Assembly (NCBI RefSeq): GCF_022230885.1
Contig: NZ_JAKGCT010000004.1
Coordinates: 1,054,001-1,118,000 of the forward strand
From: Paenalcaligenes niemegkensis
GTDB taxonomy: Bacteria; Pseudomonadota; Gammaproteobacteria; Burkholderiales; Burkholderiaceae_B
DNA length: 64,000 nt
Reading direction: 5' to 3'
Shown: piece by piece, positions 10,167-21,497 of the stretch
How positions within the stretch are numbered: position 1 is the stretch's first letter
How the letters are laid out: each line of letters begins with the position of its first letter
Made by a program: the position numbers and the translations under genes
Notes under the pieces: generated by a model
Databases searched by the model: none
Told to the model about the DNA's origin: nothing
Seen by the model: only the letters and a program-made list of their open reading frames with translations

Positions 10167-10205
10167 TTCAGGCCTTGATGGTAAGAGTCCCAATCAAGGC
10201 CTGAG
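10167..10205 (-). terminator. Long inverted repeat between pyrG and kdsA
   Basis: CAGGCCTTGAT (10169-10179) and ATCAAGGCCTG (10193-10203) form a perfect 11-bp stem with a 13-nt loop, about 35 bp downstream of the pyrG stop. No T-run follows on the minus strand, so it may be a processing or attenuation hairpin, or a factor-dependent terminator. Confidence 0.45.
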
Positions 10206-10236
10206 TTCGACGCCGTCGAAGAAAATAACGTTAACT

Positions 10237-11922
<1,686 letters not shown>

Positions 11923-12008
11923 TTATATAACGGCAAGTGACAATCTTATGCATACGAGCGCAAATGCTGCACCGGATTTACAACACAAGTTGCACAGAAC
12001 GGATCATT

Positions 12009-13799
12009 TTAATCTATATGGGCAGTTCTATGTGTGAGCCACTGTAAGGTGTCTCCTTGCACAAGCGGCGCAAGCGATTCACGCACCTGATCGTGATAAG
12101 TATTAAGCCAGTTTATCTCTGAGGCTGTCAGTAATTCTTTCAGGATGCAGCGCGTATCAATCGGGCACAAGGTCAGGGTCTCAAATTTCAGGAAGCGCCC
12201 GAACTCGGTTTCTTCTGCAGGCACGACAACGATAAGATTCTCAATACGTATCCCCCACTTGCCATCGCGATACAGACCAGGCTCGTTAGAGGTGACCATA
12301 CCGACCTGCATGGGGACGCCAGGGCCGCCACGCCCGCGCCAGGAGATAGATTGCGGCCCTTCATGCACATTCAGAAAGTATCCCACTCCGTGACCCGTTC
12401 CGTGGCCAAATTCCAGTCCGGCGTCCCATAGCGGCTGACGAGCCAGCACATCAAGCTGCTGTCCCGTTACACCCTCGGGAAAGCGGGCGCAAGACAAGGC
12501 GATCATGCCTTTGAGCACCAGGGTGTAGTCATGTTTCTCTTGTTCGCTGACCCTGCCCACTGGAATCACCCGGGTAATGTCTGTTGTACCGCCCAGATAC
12601 TGACCACCAGAATCAATGAGCAACAGGCCATTGCCTTCAATTTGGCTATGTGATTCGATTGTGGCCTGATAGTGCGGCATGGCTCCATTCGGACCAAAGG
12701 CTGCAATCGTACCAAAGCTGGGCGACACAAAACCTTCGCCTCTGGACCGCGCTTCTATAAGCCGTCGGTCAACATCCAGTTCAGTGATAGCTTGCTGATT
12801 AACGTGCGCATCGAACCAGGCCAAGAACTCACAAAGTGCAGCGCCGTCCGTTCGCATGGCGGCACGTATATGATTAACTTCACCTTCCGTTTTTAATGCC
12901 TTGGCCAGTTGGGTTGGGTTAGCAGCACGTATTGTCTTTACATGAGGTGCCATGCCCAGGGTACCGGCAGTGACACGCTGGGGGTCGACCAACAATGTCT
13001 GTTCTGCATTTAACTGCCGCAGGTCGGCAGCGAGATCAGTGTAATTGCGTAACTGGATACCTTCGTCTCGCAGAGCCTCGCTTAGCGCCTGATCTATTTT
13101 CGCCAGGCTAACGTATAGACGCACTTCATCAAGGGAAACCAAGGCGTGCGCCAGAAAGACCGGGTTATAAGAGACATCAGCGCCTCTCAGGTTAAATAGC
13201 CACGCAATATCATCGAGGCTAGACAGCAGATGCCAATTAGCCCCCAGTGATCGCATTGAATCGCGCAGCTGCCGTATATTTTCTTGACGGCTACGCTGGG
13301 CAAAAGGAGCCTTATGCTCGTAGACGGGCTGGTTGGGTAAGGCAGGACGATCAAGCCAGATCGTATTCAATAAATCCATGCTGTCGTCAATAACCCAGCC
13401 GTGCTGCTTTAAGTCGTGCCAGGCATCGAGCTGGGCCAAAGACATTAGCTGGCCATCCATGCTGATCACACTTCCTGGCGCAAGATTTTCACGAACCCAG
13501 TCGATGGGGCCCGGTATCTCGGGAGCGCCGGCTTTCATCAACACAAAGCCACTACCCTTCAGGTCGCTATAGGCTTGCGTCCAGTATCGGCTATCGGTCC
13601 AGAGACCTGCAAAGCTGTCAGTGATCAGCAAACTGCCCGCGGAACCATGAAAACCACTTAGCCATGCCCTTCCTTGCCAATATTCAGGCAGATACTCGGA
13701 AAGATGGGGATCAGAGCTGGGAATATAGATGGCAGCCACCTGTGCCTCGCTCATTGTGTTTCGTAATGCGTCTAGCCGTTGGCTTGTCTTTAGCTTCAT
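12009..13799 (-). CDS. Xaa-Pro aminopeptidase, M24B family (long form)
   Basis: Removes N-terminal residues preceding proline. At 596 residues it is the three-domain form (two creatinase-like N-terminal domains, about 1-150 and 160-300, then the M24 'pita-bread' domain and a C-terminal extension). The binuclear metal ligands are all present: Asp in LLLIDSGGQY, Asp in GGTTDITRV, His in GHGTGHGVGYFL, Glu in TSNEPGLY and Glu in GIRIENLIVV. It resembles eukaryotic-type aminopeptidase P1 more than the shorter E. coli PepP, so I give no symbol. It stands alone on the minus strand, 134 bp upstream of pyrG. Confidence 0.9.
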   Translation of the reverse strand: MKLKTSQRLDALRNTMSEAQVAAIYIPSSDPHLSEYLPEYWQGRAWLSGFHGSAGSLLITDSFAGLWTDSRYWTQAYSDLKGSGFVLMKAGAPEIPGPIDWVRENLAPGSVISMDGQLMSLAQLDAWHDLKQHGWVIDDSMDLLNTIWLDRPALPNQPVYEHKAPFAQRSRQENIRQLRDSMRSLGANWHLLSSLDDIAWLFNLRGADVSYNPVFLAHALVSLDEVRLYVSLAKIDQALSEALRDEGIQLRNYTDLAADLRQLNAEQTLLVDPQRVTAGTLGMAPHVKTIRAANPTQLAKALKTEGEVNHIRAAMRTDGAALCEFLAWFDAHVNQQAITELDVDRRLIEARSRGEGFVSPSFGTIAAFGPNGAMPHYQATIESHSQIEGNGLLLIDSGGQYLGGTTDITRVIPVGRVSEQEKHDYTLVLKGMIALSCARFPEGVTGQQLDVLARQPLWDAGLEFGHGTGHGVGYFLNVHEGPQSISWRGRGGPGVPMQVGMVTSNEPGLYRDGKWGIRIENLIVVVPAEETEFGRFLKFETLTLCPIDTRCILKELLTASEINWLNTYHDQVRESLAPLVQGDTLQWLTHRTAHID

Positions 13800-13891
13800 T
13801 TACAAGGTGTAGCGATAGTCAAAATTTTAAGGCCCAAGCATAAGGGCGCACCCCTGAGGTATGCGCCCCCTCTTGGCAATTACTCGTCAGT

Positions 13892-14550
13892 TCAAACCTG
13901 AGCGACGGTGGACACGTCTAGCTTCGCCGCTGTCTTCTGCACGACTTCGTCGACGCTGACCTCTGGGGCCAGCTCAATTAATTTCAGTCCATCCTGACTG
14001 ACTTCGAAGACCCCAAGATCGGTGATGATAAGATCCACCACACCGACTCCAGTCAAGGGCAAGGTGCATTCAGGCAGCAACTTCAAGTCTTCGCCACCAT
14101 CTTTACGTTTGGCCACGTGATCCATCAGCACTACCACCCGCTCGACGCCAGCGACAAGGTCCATTGCGCCCCCCATCCCTTTGACCATTTTCCCTGGAAT
14201 CATCCAGTTAGCCAAATCGCCCTGCTCTGAAACTTGCATGGCACCTAAAATAGCCAGGTTGATTTTTCCACCTCGAATCATGCCAAAGGAGTCTGAAGAA
14301 GAAAAAAGGAGGAACCCGGAAGCGTCGTTACGGTTTGCTTGCCGGCGTTAATGAGATCGGCATCTATCTCGTCTTCTGTAGGAAACGGCCCTATACCCAG
14401 CAAGCCATTTTCAGATTGCAGCCAGACCTCTACCCCTTCGGGTACATAGTTAGCTACTAAGGTAGGCATGCCTATACCCAGATTGACATAAAACCCGTCT
14501 TCCAGCTCGCGCGCAGCACGAGCTGCCATTTGATCTCTAGTCCAAGCCAT
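13892..14550 (-). pseudogene. scoB: 3-oxoacid CoA-transferase subunit B (frameshifted in this sequence)
   Basis: Beta subunit of succinyl-CoA:3-ketoacid CoA-transferase, used in acetoacetate/3-hydroxybutyrate catabolism. The N-terminal frame carries the family's [12 protein letters not shown] and the catalytic-glutamate motif [12 protein letters not shown]. The C-terminal frame starts [18 protein letters not shown] and continues with [13 protein letters not shown]. The break is at the A6 run 14302-14307. One more base gives [18 protein letters not shown] and a 219-residue protein, family length. It follows scoA by 5 bp, so the two are cotranscribed. Pseudogene status in the cell is doubtful. 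Confidence 0.88.
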
Positions 14551-14555
14551 AATGA

Positions 14556-15263
14556 TTAGCCTCCTGCTGCGCTACGTACGGTGCGCTGCTCTATACGTTT
14601 TTCGGGATTGGCGTTCACCACAATACGGTGTACAAAAATACCGGGCAAATGAATGTGATCGGGATCGAGATCACCGTTCTCTACAACCTCCTCGACCTCA
14701 ACGATGGTAAGTTTTCCGGCGCGAGCTACATCAGGGTTGAAATTACGAGCCGTTTTTCTGAAGATTAAATTACCGCTTCGATCTGCAACTTGCGCCTTCA
14801 CCAATGAAACATCGGGTACCAAGGCGTGCTCGAGCACATACTGCCTGCCATTGATTTCACGGACCTCTTTGCCCTCGGCAACGACGGTACCTACCCCTGT
14901 TGCTGTGAAAAAGGCAGGTATGCCAGCGCCCCCGGCACGCAGTTTTTCAGCCAGCGTGCCCTGAGGCGTGAATTCGAGTTCGAGCTCGTCTGCCAAGAAT
15001 TGACGCGCGAACTCTTTGTTCTCGCCTACATATGAAGCGATCATTTTTTTTATTTGTCGCGTCTCAAGCAACTGCCCGAGTCCGAAACCATCAACCCCTG
15101 CATTGTTACTGATACAAGTCAGGCCGTTAACACCCGTGTCGCGCAATGCGGCAATAAGTGCCTCCGGAATGCCGCTTAAACCAAAACCACCCACTGCAAT
15201 GGTCTGCCCCTTTGCAACGGCTCCCGCCAGGGCTTCGGCTGCGCTTAGATACACTTTGTTCAT
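14556..15263 (-). CDS. scoA: 3-oxoacid CoA-transferase subunit A
   Basis: Alpha subunit of succinyl-CoA:3-ketoacid CoA-transferase; it transfers CoA from succinyl-CoA to acetoacetate. 235 residues, beginning [29 protein letters not shown] is the glycine-rich motif of the family, followed by [25 protein letters not shown] and a C-terminal [10 protein letters not shown]. The start is ATG 15263 with an AAGGA site upstream; a longer frame to 15290 lacks a ribosome-binding site. The pairing with scoB and the intracellular PHB depolymerase elsewhere in the window fit a cell that mobilises polyhydroxybutyrate. Confidence 0.93.
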   Translation of the reverse strand: MNKVYLSAAEALAGAVAKGQTIAVGGFGLSGIPEALIAALRDTGVNGLTCISNNAGVDGFGLGQLLETRQIKKMIASYVGENKEFARQFLADELELEFTPQGTLAEKLRAGGAGIPAFFTATGVGTVVAEGKEVREINGRQYVLEHALVPDVSLVKAQVADRSGNLIFRKTARNFNPDVARAGKLTIVEVEEVVENGDLDPDHIHLPGIFVHRIVVNANPEKRIEQRTVRSAAGG

Positions 15264-15344
15264 GCCAGGTTCCTTAAAAGTTATTAGCACTTATTGTTCA
15301 GTTTCTGCAATGATGCAGTCTCGGTTGGCAACACCCATCTATTA

Positions 15345-15788
15345 TCACTGTGCGGCGAGACTAAAGCATTGCGAGATATTCTGCAGATCCTGTGCAGTCC
15401 ACGGCAAAGGCTGCCCCTGACGGTCTGTAGAAACCATGACATTTTTGCCCTTGGCAAATATCACATCGGGCTCTGCTAGCGTGGAAATCTTTACGCCCAG
15501 CCCCAGACTTGTTTTGCCAATATGCTCTAGCACCAGTGTCACAACCACTGTGGCCGGATACAGGATGGGCCTCATGAAATCACACGATGCATGCACCAGG
15601 ACCCCTCCTCGTTCAGCTGGCATAATAACCCCCATCTGACCAAAAAGCTGCACCCGGGCCTCTTCAAAATAGCGAAAGAAAACCGTGTTATTAACATGAT
15701 TTAACGCATCAAGATCGCCCCAGCGCACATCCACTTCACAACTAAACTCAGCACCAAGAATCGCCTTGATCTGATCTGATTGATTCAT
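15345..15788 (-). CDS. Acyl-CoA thioesterase, hotdog (4HBT/YbgC-like) family
   Basis: 147 residues with the single hotdog domain of 4-hydroxybenzoyl-CoA-thioesterase-like proteins. VRWGDLDALNHVNNTVFFRY supplies the catalytic Asp and the HVNN turn, followed by ARVQLF and a beta-sheet ending with GKNVMVS. It would hydrolyse acyl-CoA or related thioesters; the substrate cannot be read from sequence. The start is ATG 15788. It lies 81 bp upstream of scoA on the same strand and divergent from the ETF-QO gene. Confidence 0.85.
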   Translation of the reverse strand: MNQSDQIKAILGAEFSCEVDVRWGDLDALNHVNNTVFFRYFEEARVQLFGQMGVIMPAERGGVLVHASCDFMRPILYPATVVVTLVLEHIGKTSLGLGVKISTLAEPDVIFAKGKNVMVSTDRQGQPLPWTAQDLQNISQCFSLAAQ

Positions 15789-16005
15789 GAGCTATTGCCT
15801 TTATAGAGAGTAGCATTGTCACTCGATAGTATAGCCATCCATGGCGGCCTTTTCTTTAGTGTAGACCACTAGAAGGGAAGGACGTTTCTCTATCGGGTTG
15901 ATGCTGTTCTACAATAGGTGAAACACTAACAGTTACCATGCTTCGGTTCATCTACGCTTAGCGATGAACCCTCATAAAAAATATCTTATACGGAGAGCAT
16001 CACGC

Positions 16006-17652
16006 ATGTCTGAACGCGAATCGATGGAATACGACGTCGTTGTTGTGGGCGGCGGCCCCGCAGGTCTGGCTGCAGCCATCAGACTCAAGCAACGAGCCAG
16101 CCAGAGCAATCAGGAAATCAGCGTCTGTGTGCTCGAAAAAGGTGCGGAAATCGGCGCTCATGTCTTGTCAGGCGCCGTGATGGACCCTAAAGCGTTGACC
16201 GAGCTGATCCCCGACTGGAAAGAAAAAGGGGCGCCCCTGACCGTAGAGGTCAACGAAGACAAACTCTTGTTCCTCAGTGAAAAAGGCTCGCGCAGCACAC
16301 CGCTGTGGATGCTGCCTGACTGTTTTAAAAATCATGGCAATTACATCGTACGCCTGGGTGAAGTCACCAAATGGCTTGGCGAACAGGCAGAAAGCCTGGG
16401 TGTTGACATTTTCCCCGGCTTCGCCGCCGCCAGCTTGCTCTATACCGATGATGGCGCCGTGCGCGGGGTCGTCACCGGCGACATGGGCGTGGCACGCGAC
16501 GGATCGCATACTTCGCACTACCAGCCGGGTATGGAGCTTCTGGCTAAATACACACTCTTTGCCGAAGGGTCGCGCGGGCATCTAGGCCGTGAATTGATTC
16601 AGAAACATAAGCTTGATGCCGGCCGGAATGCACAAAGCTATGCAATCGGCATCAAAGAAATGTGGGAAGTTGATCCCTCTCGCTCACAGCCCGGGCTGGT
16701 TTTGCATACCTCCGGATGGCCGCTCGACTCAGACACCTACGGTGGCTCCTTTCTTTATCATTTAGATAACAACATCGTGGTTGTAGGCCTGGTGGTTGGC
16801 CTGGATTACGCAAACCCGTGGATTTCTCCGTTTGAAGAGTTTCAGCGGTATAAAACCCACCCCCATATCAGCCCAACCTTCGAGGGAGCCAAACGTATCG
16901 CCTATGGCGCTCGTTCATTAACCGCAGGCGGGCTGCTTTCGCTGCCCAAGTTTGTCTTTCCGGGTGGTGCCATGCTCGGCTGTGAAGCGGGCTTTTTGAA
17001 CGCTGCCCGCATTAAAGGCAGCCATGCTGCCATTAAAAGCGGTTCAATGGCTGCCGATGCGATTGCTGACGCCTTGACTGCCAATCGCGAACACGATGAG
17101 CTTCATGCCTACACTACCGCGTTTGAACAGTCATGGTTACACGATGAGCTCAATCAGGCCCGCAACTTTAAGCAATGGTTCAAAAAAGGTCGTACCGTCG
17201 GCACGCTAATGACAGGTATCGAGCAACTGGTATTGCGAGGGAAAATGCCTTGGTCACTGAAAAACAACAAGCCTGACCACGCCAGCCTGCAGCCCGCCGC
17301 CCAATGCGCCCGTATCGATTACCCAAAGCCCGACGGGAAACTCACTTTTGACAAGCTGAGCTCAGTTTTCATTTCCAATACCAACCACGAGGAAGATCAG
17401 CCAGTACACCTGACCCTTAAAGACCCCACTGTCCCCGTGAACTTGAATCTGGCTAAATATGCCGGCCCTGAAGCACGTTACTGTCCCGCAGGCGTTTACG
17501 AATTTGTAAAAGACTCCTCCGGTGCCGATCAACTACAGATCAATGCGCAAAACTGTGTGCATTGTAAAACCTGTGACATCAAGGACCCCGCGCAAAATAT
17601 TGTATGGGTTCCTCCCCAAGGCGGCGAAGGCCCCGTCTACAGCGGCATGTAA
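16006..17652 (+). CDS. Electron transfer flavoprotein-ubiquinone oxidoreductase
   Basis: Passes electrons from ETF (fatty-acid and amino-acid dehydrogenases) to the ubiquinone pool at the inner membrane. 548 residues. The FAD-binding motif is near the N-terminus (VVVVGGGPAGLAAAI) and a GARSLTAGG/FPGGAMLGCEAGF segment lies mid-protein. The C-terminal ferredoxin-like domain has 4Fe-4S ligands in YCPAGVYEF and CVHCKTCDIKDP, ending PPQGGEGPVYSGM. The start is ATG 16006 (MSERES) with GGAGA upstream; an ATG at 15964 adds 14 poorly conserved residues. A clear terminator follows. Confidence 0.96.
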   Translation: MSERESMEYDVVVVGGGPAGLAAAIRLKQRASQSNQEISVCVLEKGAEIGAHVLSGAVMDPKALTELIPDWKEKGAPLTVEVNEDKLLFLSEKGSRSTPLWMLPDCFKNHGNYIVRLGEVTKWLGEQAESLGVDIFPGFAAASLLYTDDGAVRGVVTGDMGVARDGSHTSHYQPGMELLAKYTLFAEGSRGHLGRELIQKHKLDAGRNAQSYAIGIKEMWEVDPSRSQPGLVLHTSGWPLDSDTYGGSFLYHLDNNIVVVGLVVGLDYANPWISPFEEFQRYKTHPHISPTFEGAKRIAYGARSLTAGGLLSLPKFVFPGGAMLGCEAGFLNAARIKGSHAAIKSGSMAADAIADALTANREHDELHAYTTAFEQSWLHDELNQARNFKQWFKKGRTVGTLMTGIEQLVLRGKMPWSLKNNKPDHASLQPAAQCARIDYPKPDGKLTFDKLSSVFISNTNHEEDQPVHLTLKDPTVPVNLNLAKYAGPEARYCPAGVYEFVKDSSGADQLQINAQNCVHCKTCDIKDPAQNIVWVPPQGGEGPVYSGM

Positions 17653-17654
17653 AT

Positions 17655-17694
17655 AAAGGCCATGGGGCATCAGACTGCACCATGGCCTTTTCTA
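17655..17694 (+). terminator. Rho-independent terminator after the ETF-QO gene
   Basis: AAAGGCCATGG (17655-17665) pairs perfectly with CCATGGCCTTT (17680-17690), loop 14 nt, followed by T's. It starts 3 bp after the stop codon. The stem is symmetric and could also serve the converging EamA gene. Confidence 0.8.
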
Positions 17695-17717
17695 ATTCGC
17701 CAATAGCCATTTTTTGG

Positions 17718-18598
17718 CTATCTACGCTTTCTGCTCGGCCAGTTAATCACGACCAACCCCATTACCACTAAGCCGACGCCCGCCAGATCGAATCCTCCTG
17801 GCTCCTCGCCGAGGATCGCCCAGGCAAGCATAATTGCCAGCACGGGCACCCCAAGGCTGGACATGCCTGCTACCGTTGTCGACACCCTCTGGATCACGCT
17901 TAGCCACAGCAGCCAGCCCAGGCCCGATGCCAACAGCGCCATATAAGCCAAGCCCACGTATAACGGCACGCCGAATACGATTTCGCGCTGAGGGATTAGA
18001 TACGCAAGGGGCAGCGTGATGGCTGCGCCTAATAACAATTGCCAAACGGTAAGATTCAGAATATTGGGTTTATAGCGATCGAACATGATTTTAGACAATA
18101 CAGCACCCAAGCCCCAACTGGCGCCAGACAGTAAAGCAAGCAGCGAAGCACCCATGTCCCCCAGCCCTTCCCAAGGCCTCAAGACCAGCACTAAACCCAT
18201 CAGCCCAAGCCCCAATGCCAGGCAATGCCTAAAACCGGGTCTGGTTCCCAACAATAGCCAGGCAAAAGAACCGTCCAAAAGGGCATGGTATAGGCCAGCA
18301 GCACAACATGACCGGCCCCACCCCGCATGAGGGCAAACTGAGACAACACCTGAAAGGCTACCGCTTGAAACGCTGCAATTCCTACACATAACCAAAACGG
18401 CGGAAGCAAAAACGGAACACGCCTATAGAGCTGAATCGCAAACAAGAAAACAAAGGCGATGGTATAGCGGGCAGCAACCAGATCCACAGGCCCGATATAA
18501 TCCCCCATCGCTTTCATTACGATCCAGCTGAAACTCCACAACAGGATGGTCGTGCCCATCAGGGTCAAGGCACCGTGCTCCGAATTATTGAACACCAA
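17718..18598 (-). pseudogene. EamA/DMT-family transporter (frameshifted in this sequence)
   Basis: Ten-helix drug/metabolite transporter with two EamA repeats. The N-terminal frame carries the first repeat (TTILLWSFSWIVMKA, ARYTIAFVFLFAI, LLAYTMPFWTVL). The C-terminal frame carries the second (GASWGLGAVLSKI, NLTVWQLLLGAAI, AILGEEPGGFDLAGVGLVV). They join as TVLFAWLLLGTRPG if the A4 run at 18264-18267 gains one base, giving 293 residues, family length. Start uncertain: TTG 18598 has AGGAG 7 nt upstream; GTG at 18595 or 18628 are alternatives. Substrate unknown. It faces the ETF-QO gene tail to tail. Confidence 0.78.
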
Positions 18599-18744
18599 GA
18601 AATCGCTCCTGAAGAAAAATGCGGACACAAGCCGTCACTAGAGAATAAAAAATAAAATCGAACACTAATGCAGTGCAGCAGTTTACCCTTGCCCGAACTC
18701 GTCAGGGCTCATAGCCATGACGAGCCACTGCGGAATAAACAGCT

Positions 18745-20052
18745 CTAGGCTGCTCGAAGCTTCTGAGCCATGCCCCGATTAAAATCGATACGCCAAAGCA
18801 TGACTAAACCCGCAATAAAGAAAATACTGGTAAAGCCCAAAGCCAAACGATGGTTACCCTCGGTGAGCCAGGACACAAGACCGTAGCAAAGTGGCCCTAC
18901 AACCGCTGCCAGCTGTATGGAGAATGTCCATAATGCATAGAATTCACCTAAACGCTTCTCAGGGGTAAAGGCGCCCACCATGGCTCGTCCTGCACTTTGG
19001 CTGCTGCCTATACACAAACCGGCAACAGCAGCCGAAACCCAGAACTGCGTTGTACTGGTAGCCGAAGCAGCCAGCCCCACCATCAGCAGCCATCCCACAA
19101 GCGTTATTCCTAAAGCCAGCTTGTGTCCCAGCCTGTCTTGCACATGCCCAAATACCATCGCCCCTATGGCTGCCGCAATATTAACGGTAAATACCAGCAA
19201 CATAGTCTGGCTCATCGTAAAACCCATAGCCTGCGTTGCATATACGGAAGACAAGGTAATAACGACGGCAATACCGGCCTGATAAAAAGCGCCGCAAATT
19301 AACAGATTACCTAAGTCCGGAAAATGATCCCGGGTTTCCTTCCAGGCCAGGCCTAAACGCCTGAACACCCCGACCACCGGCAGGTTGCTCGCCGGCGAGC
19401 GCTCTTTTAGCCATAAAAATGAGGGTACTGCTGCTAGAGCAAACACAATTGCCGTCAATAAAATAACCAGTGGCACATATTGCTCAGCCGTCTGGCCAAG
19501 CGCCTCGCCGCGCGTCACAATAAACAGCGCAATGCCAAGAGTCAGCATTCCCCCAAAATAACCAAAGCCCCAGCCCCATCCGGATACTCGGCCCAAGGCC
19601 TCGGGTTTAGCGATTTCAGGTAGAAATGCGCCAATAACAGATTCACCTACGCAGTAAAAATAGTTTGAAATCACAATGAAACTCAGCGCCCACGCAATGT
19701 CGTCCCCAACGGAACGCGATAAGAGCATGGTCGCTATTACACAACCTACGGTACTGCTAAATAATAGGTGTCTTTTTCTCGCACGGGTATCCGCTCTGGC
19801 TCCCAGCGTCGGCATACTGAGCATAACCAGCAGATAGGAAAAGGAAAGTGCCATGGTCAGGGCCAGTGTGCCCCAGGTCTTTCCTGCAGCCACCACCCCT
19901 ACAAAATAGGCACTGAAAACAGTAGTCAGAACCACTGTGGTGTAGCCCGAATTTGCAAAATCATACATCGCCCATGCCCAGAGCTCACGCTTTGATACGT
20001 CAGCCCTGAGGGCGGCACTAAAAGTTGAATTTTTTACTGGTTGCTTCTGCAT
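18745..20052 (-). CDS. MFS transporter, UMF1/Atg22-like family
   Basis: 435 residues with about 12 predicted membrane helices. The N-terminal WAWAMYDFANSGYTTVV is the signature of the UMF1 (Vps/Atg22-like) branch of the major facilitator superfamily, in which some eukaryotic members export amino acids from vacuoles. The RKRHLL loop after the second helix pair and GWGWGFGYFGGML in the middle are also typical. Substrate unknown in bacteria. It is transcribed divergently from the NlpC/P60 gene across a 301-bp gap. Confidence 0.85.
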   Translation of the reverse strand: MQKQPVKNSTFSAALRADVSKRELWAWAMYDFANSGYTTVVLTTVFSAYFVGVVAAGKTWGTLALTMALSFSYLLVMLSMPTLGARADTRARKRHLLFSSTVGCVIATMLLSRSVGDDIAWALSFIVISNYFYCVGESVIGAFLPEIAKPEALGRVSGWGWGFGYFGGMLTLGIALFIVTRGEALGQTAEQYVPLVILLTAIVFALAAVPSFLWLKERSPASNLPVVGVFRRLGLAWKETRDHFPDLGNLLICGAFYQAGIAVVITLSSVYATQAMGFTMSQTMLLVFTVNIAAAIGAMVFGHVQDRLGHKLALGITLVGWLLMVGLAASATSTTQFWVSAAVAGLCIGSSQSAGRAMVGAFTPEKRLGEFYALWTFSIQLAAVVGPLCYGLVSWLTEGNHRLALGFTSIFFIAGLVMLWRIDFNRGMAQKLRAA

Positions 20053-20353
20053 GTGTACCGCCGGTGAGGTGTTCTTAGGCCGATAAATAATACGGTGAAA
20101 CAGCGGTGGCGGGCGAACTTTAGCTGGCTGCCGACAATATATGCATAATTTACATACTAATGGGCTGTTTGAGGTTTACGGCAAAGGATTCCTTAGGTAC
20201 ACTCGGTCACTGAATATTGTTAAATTTGCACGATGTAACGCCCCGCTACTCGTAATTTCAGCTAAAAATCGCTAATTTTTTTGAATTACCTATAAAAAAC
20301 AATAGGCGTCTTTCAGCTGCATCAAGCAGGCTATAACAGTAATTTAAAACACC
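20053..20353. other. 301-bp divergent intergenic region
   Basis: Between the UMF1 transporter (minus) and the NlpC/P60 lipoprotein (plus). It is A+T-rich near the right end and presumably holds both promoters. I found no unambiguous -35/-10 pair, small ORF or strong inverted repeat. Confidence 0.4.
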
Positions 20354-21025
20354 ATGCCACCACACCATCGATTTTACCATCGCTTGAAATCCACATTGTC
20401 TGCATCCACCATAATTCGCCTGGGGCCATTATGCGTTGCCTTGGTGCTAACGGGTTGTGCCTCCACCGGCTCAAACACCGACCACGCGGCACTTGACGAC
20501 CTGTTTTCCGAACTCAACACCGATTACAGCTATCGTACCCAGTCTGATCCGCTTGGCGCCTATTTAGCAAATCGCTCCCAAAGCGATATCCGAATTTCCT
20601 ATGGCAATAACCGGTCTGCCCAATCAGGCTCCCAGGACTCAGGTGTTGCAAATATCTTTGCCAATACAGCGCTCTCGTTTTTAGGGGTTAAATATCGTTT
20701 TGGTGGTGAAAACCCAAGCACCGGTTTTGATTGCAGCGGGCTGGTCAGCTACGTTGCAGAAAAATCCTTAGGTTTGAAGCTACCTCGTCAATCAGCGCAA
20801 ATGGCTAAAGAAGGCGAATCGGTAAAGCGTGGGCAGCTTGAGGAAGGTGATCTGGTGTTCTTTAATACACGAGGCGCCCGCTTCTCGCATGTAGGTATTT
20901 ACCTGGGGGACAACAAATTCGTTCACGCTCCTCGTACCGGAGCTGTTGTCCGTGTGGAAGACATGACCGTTGCCTACTGGAAAAATCGCTACAACGGGGC
21001 CCGTCGTTTGGCCACGGCCAACTAA
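20354..21025 (+). CDS. NlpC/P60-family cell-wall endopeptidase, lipoprotein
   Basis: 223 residues. The signal peptide ends in the lipobox LTGC (Cys35), so the protein is likely anchored in the outer membrane. After a linker (36-100) comes the NlpC/P60 domain with Cys127 (FDCSGLVSY), His179 (FSHVGIYLG) and His191 (FVHAP), the full catalytic triad. Members cleave peptidoglycan stem peptides and help wall expansion (Spr/MepS-like). Start ATG 20354 gives a normal n-region; no strong ribosome-binding site is visible. A strong terminator follows. Confidence 0.92.
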   Translation: MPPHHRFYHRLKSTLSASTIIRLGPLCVALVLTGCASTGSNTDHAALDDLFSELNTDYSYRTQSDPLGAYLANRSQSDIRISYGNNRSAQSGSQDSGVANIFANTALSFLGVKYRFGGENPSTGFDCSGLVSYVAEKSLGLKLPRQSAQMAKEGESVKRGQLEEGDLVFFNTRGARFSHVGIYLGDNKFVHAPRTGAVVRVEDMTVAYWKNRYNGARRLATAN

Positions 21026-21051
21026 AGCTTAATTTCACCGCCCCGCCAAGC

Positions 21052-21083
21052 AAAAACCCAGTGTGATAGCACTGGGTTTTTTT
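21052..21083 (+). terminator. Rho-independent terminator after the NlpC/P60 gene
   Basis: ACCCAGTG (21056-21063) pairs with CACTGGGT (21070-21077) across a 6-nt loop, with flanking A-run and T7, about 27 bp after the stop. The flanking A and T runs make it usable in both directions, so it could also serve the converging DUF2325 gene. Confidence 0.88.
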
Positions 21084-21111
21084 GTGACAGTCTACCATCC
21101 TGATAATCCGT

Positions 21112-21465
21112 TTACTGCAGCGTCGCCGCCGCGGGTTCAGCTTTCTTGCTGTAGGGGCATACCTCGCAGAAACCTTCTTGTGCCAGCGCCTGCTTAATGC
21201 TGCAGACAGACCTGCGGCAGGCCAGTACACGGACGCCAGAGCGCTGCGCTGCCGACCTGAAGGTCTTCATGACGTTATGCCCTAAAAAATCGGTTAACAA
21301 GATTAATAGCTCGGTACCAGACGGAAGCTGCAATGATTTTTTCTGGTGTGAAGGGTCTCGTCCACTAATGTGCTGCTTCACTTTAATATTATGCAGATCA
21401 AGCACAGCTGGAATATTTCCCAACCTGTCTGCCCCTACGATAATTGCGCTCACCCGATTAGACAT
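21112..21465 (-). CDS. DUF2325 domain-containing protein
   Basis: 117 residues. The N-terminal VSAIIVGADRLGNIP, the central LLILLTDFLGHNVM and the C-terminal VLACRRSVCSIKQAL define DUF2325, a small cytosolic alpha/beta family of unknown biochemical role. Four cysteines sit in the last third in two pairs (Cys83/Cys88 and Cys100/Cys103, the latter CEVC), which could bind metal; that is inference. The start ATG has GGAGG 5 nt upstream. A Fur-box-like site lies 33-51 bp upstream of the start, so iron control is likely. It converges with the NlpC/P60 gene. Confidence 0.8.
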   Translation of the reverse strand: MSNRVSAIIVGADRLGNIPAVLDLHNIKVKQHISGRDPSHQKKSLQLPSGTELLILLTDFLGHNVMKTFRSAAQRSGVRVLACRRSVCSIKQALAQEGFCEVCPYSKKAEPAAATLQ

Positions 21466-21497
21466 ATATCCTCCAATGATTGAAAATCAGACTAAAC

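Noticed and set aside
10162..10167. TATAAT on the plus strand between pyrG and kdsA
   Set aside because: Possible antisense -10, but the best TTGCCA lies 22 bp away, too far for a standard spacer, and no plus-strand gene follows.
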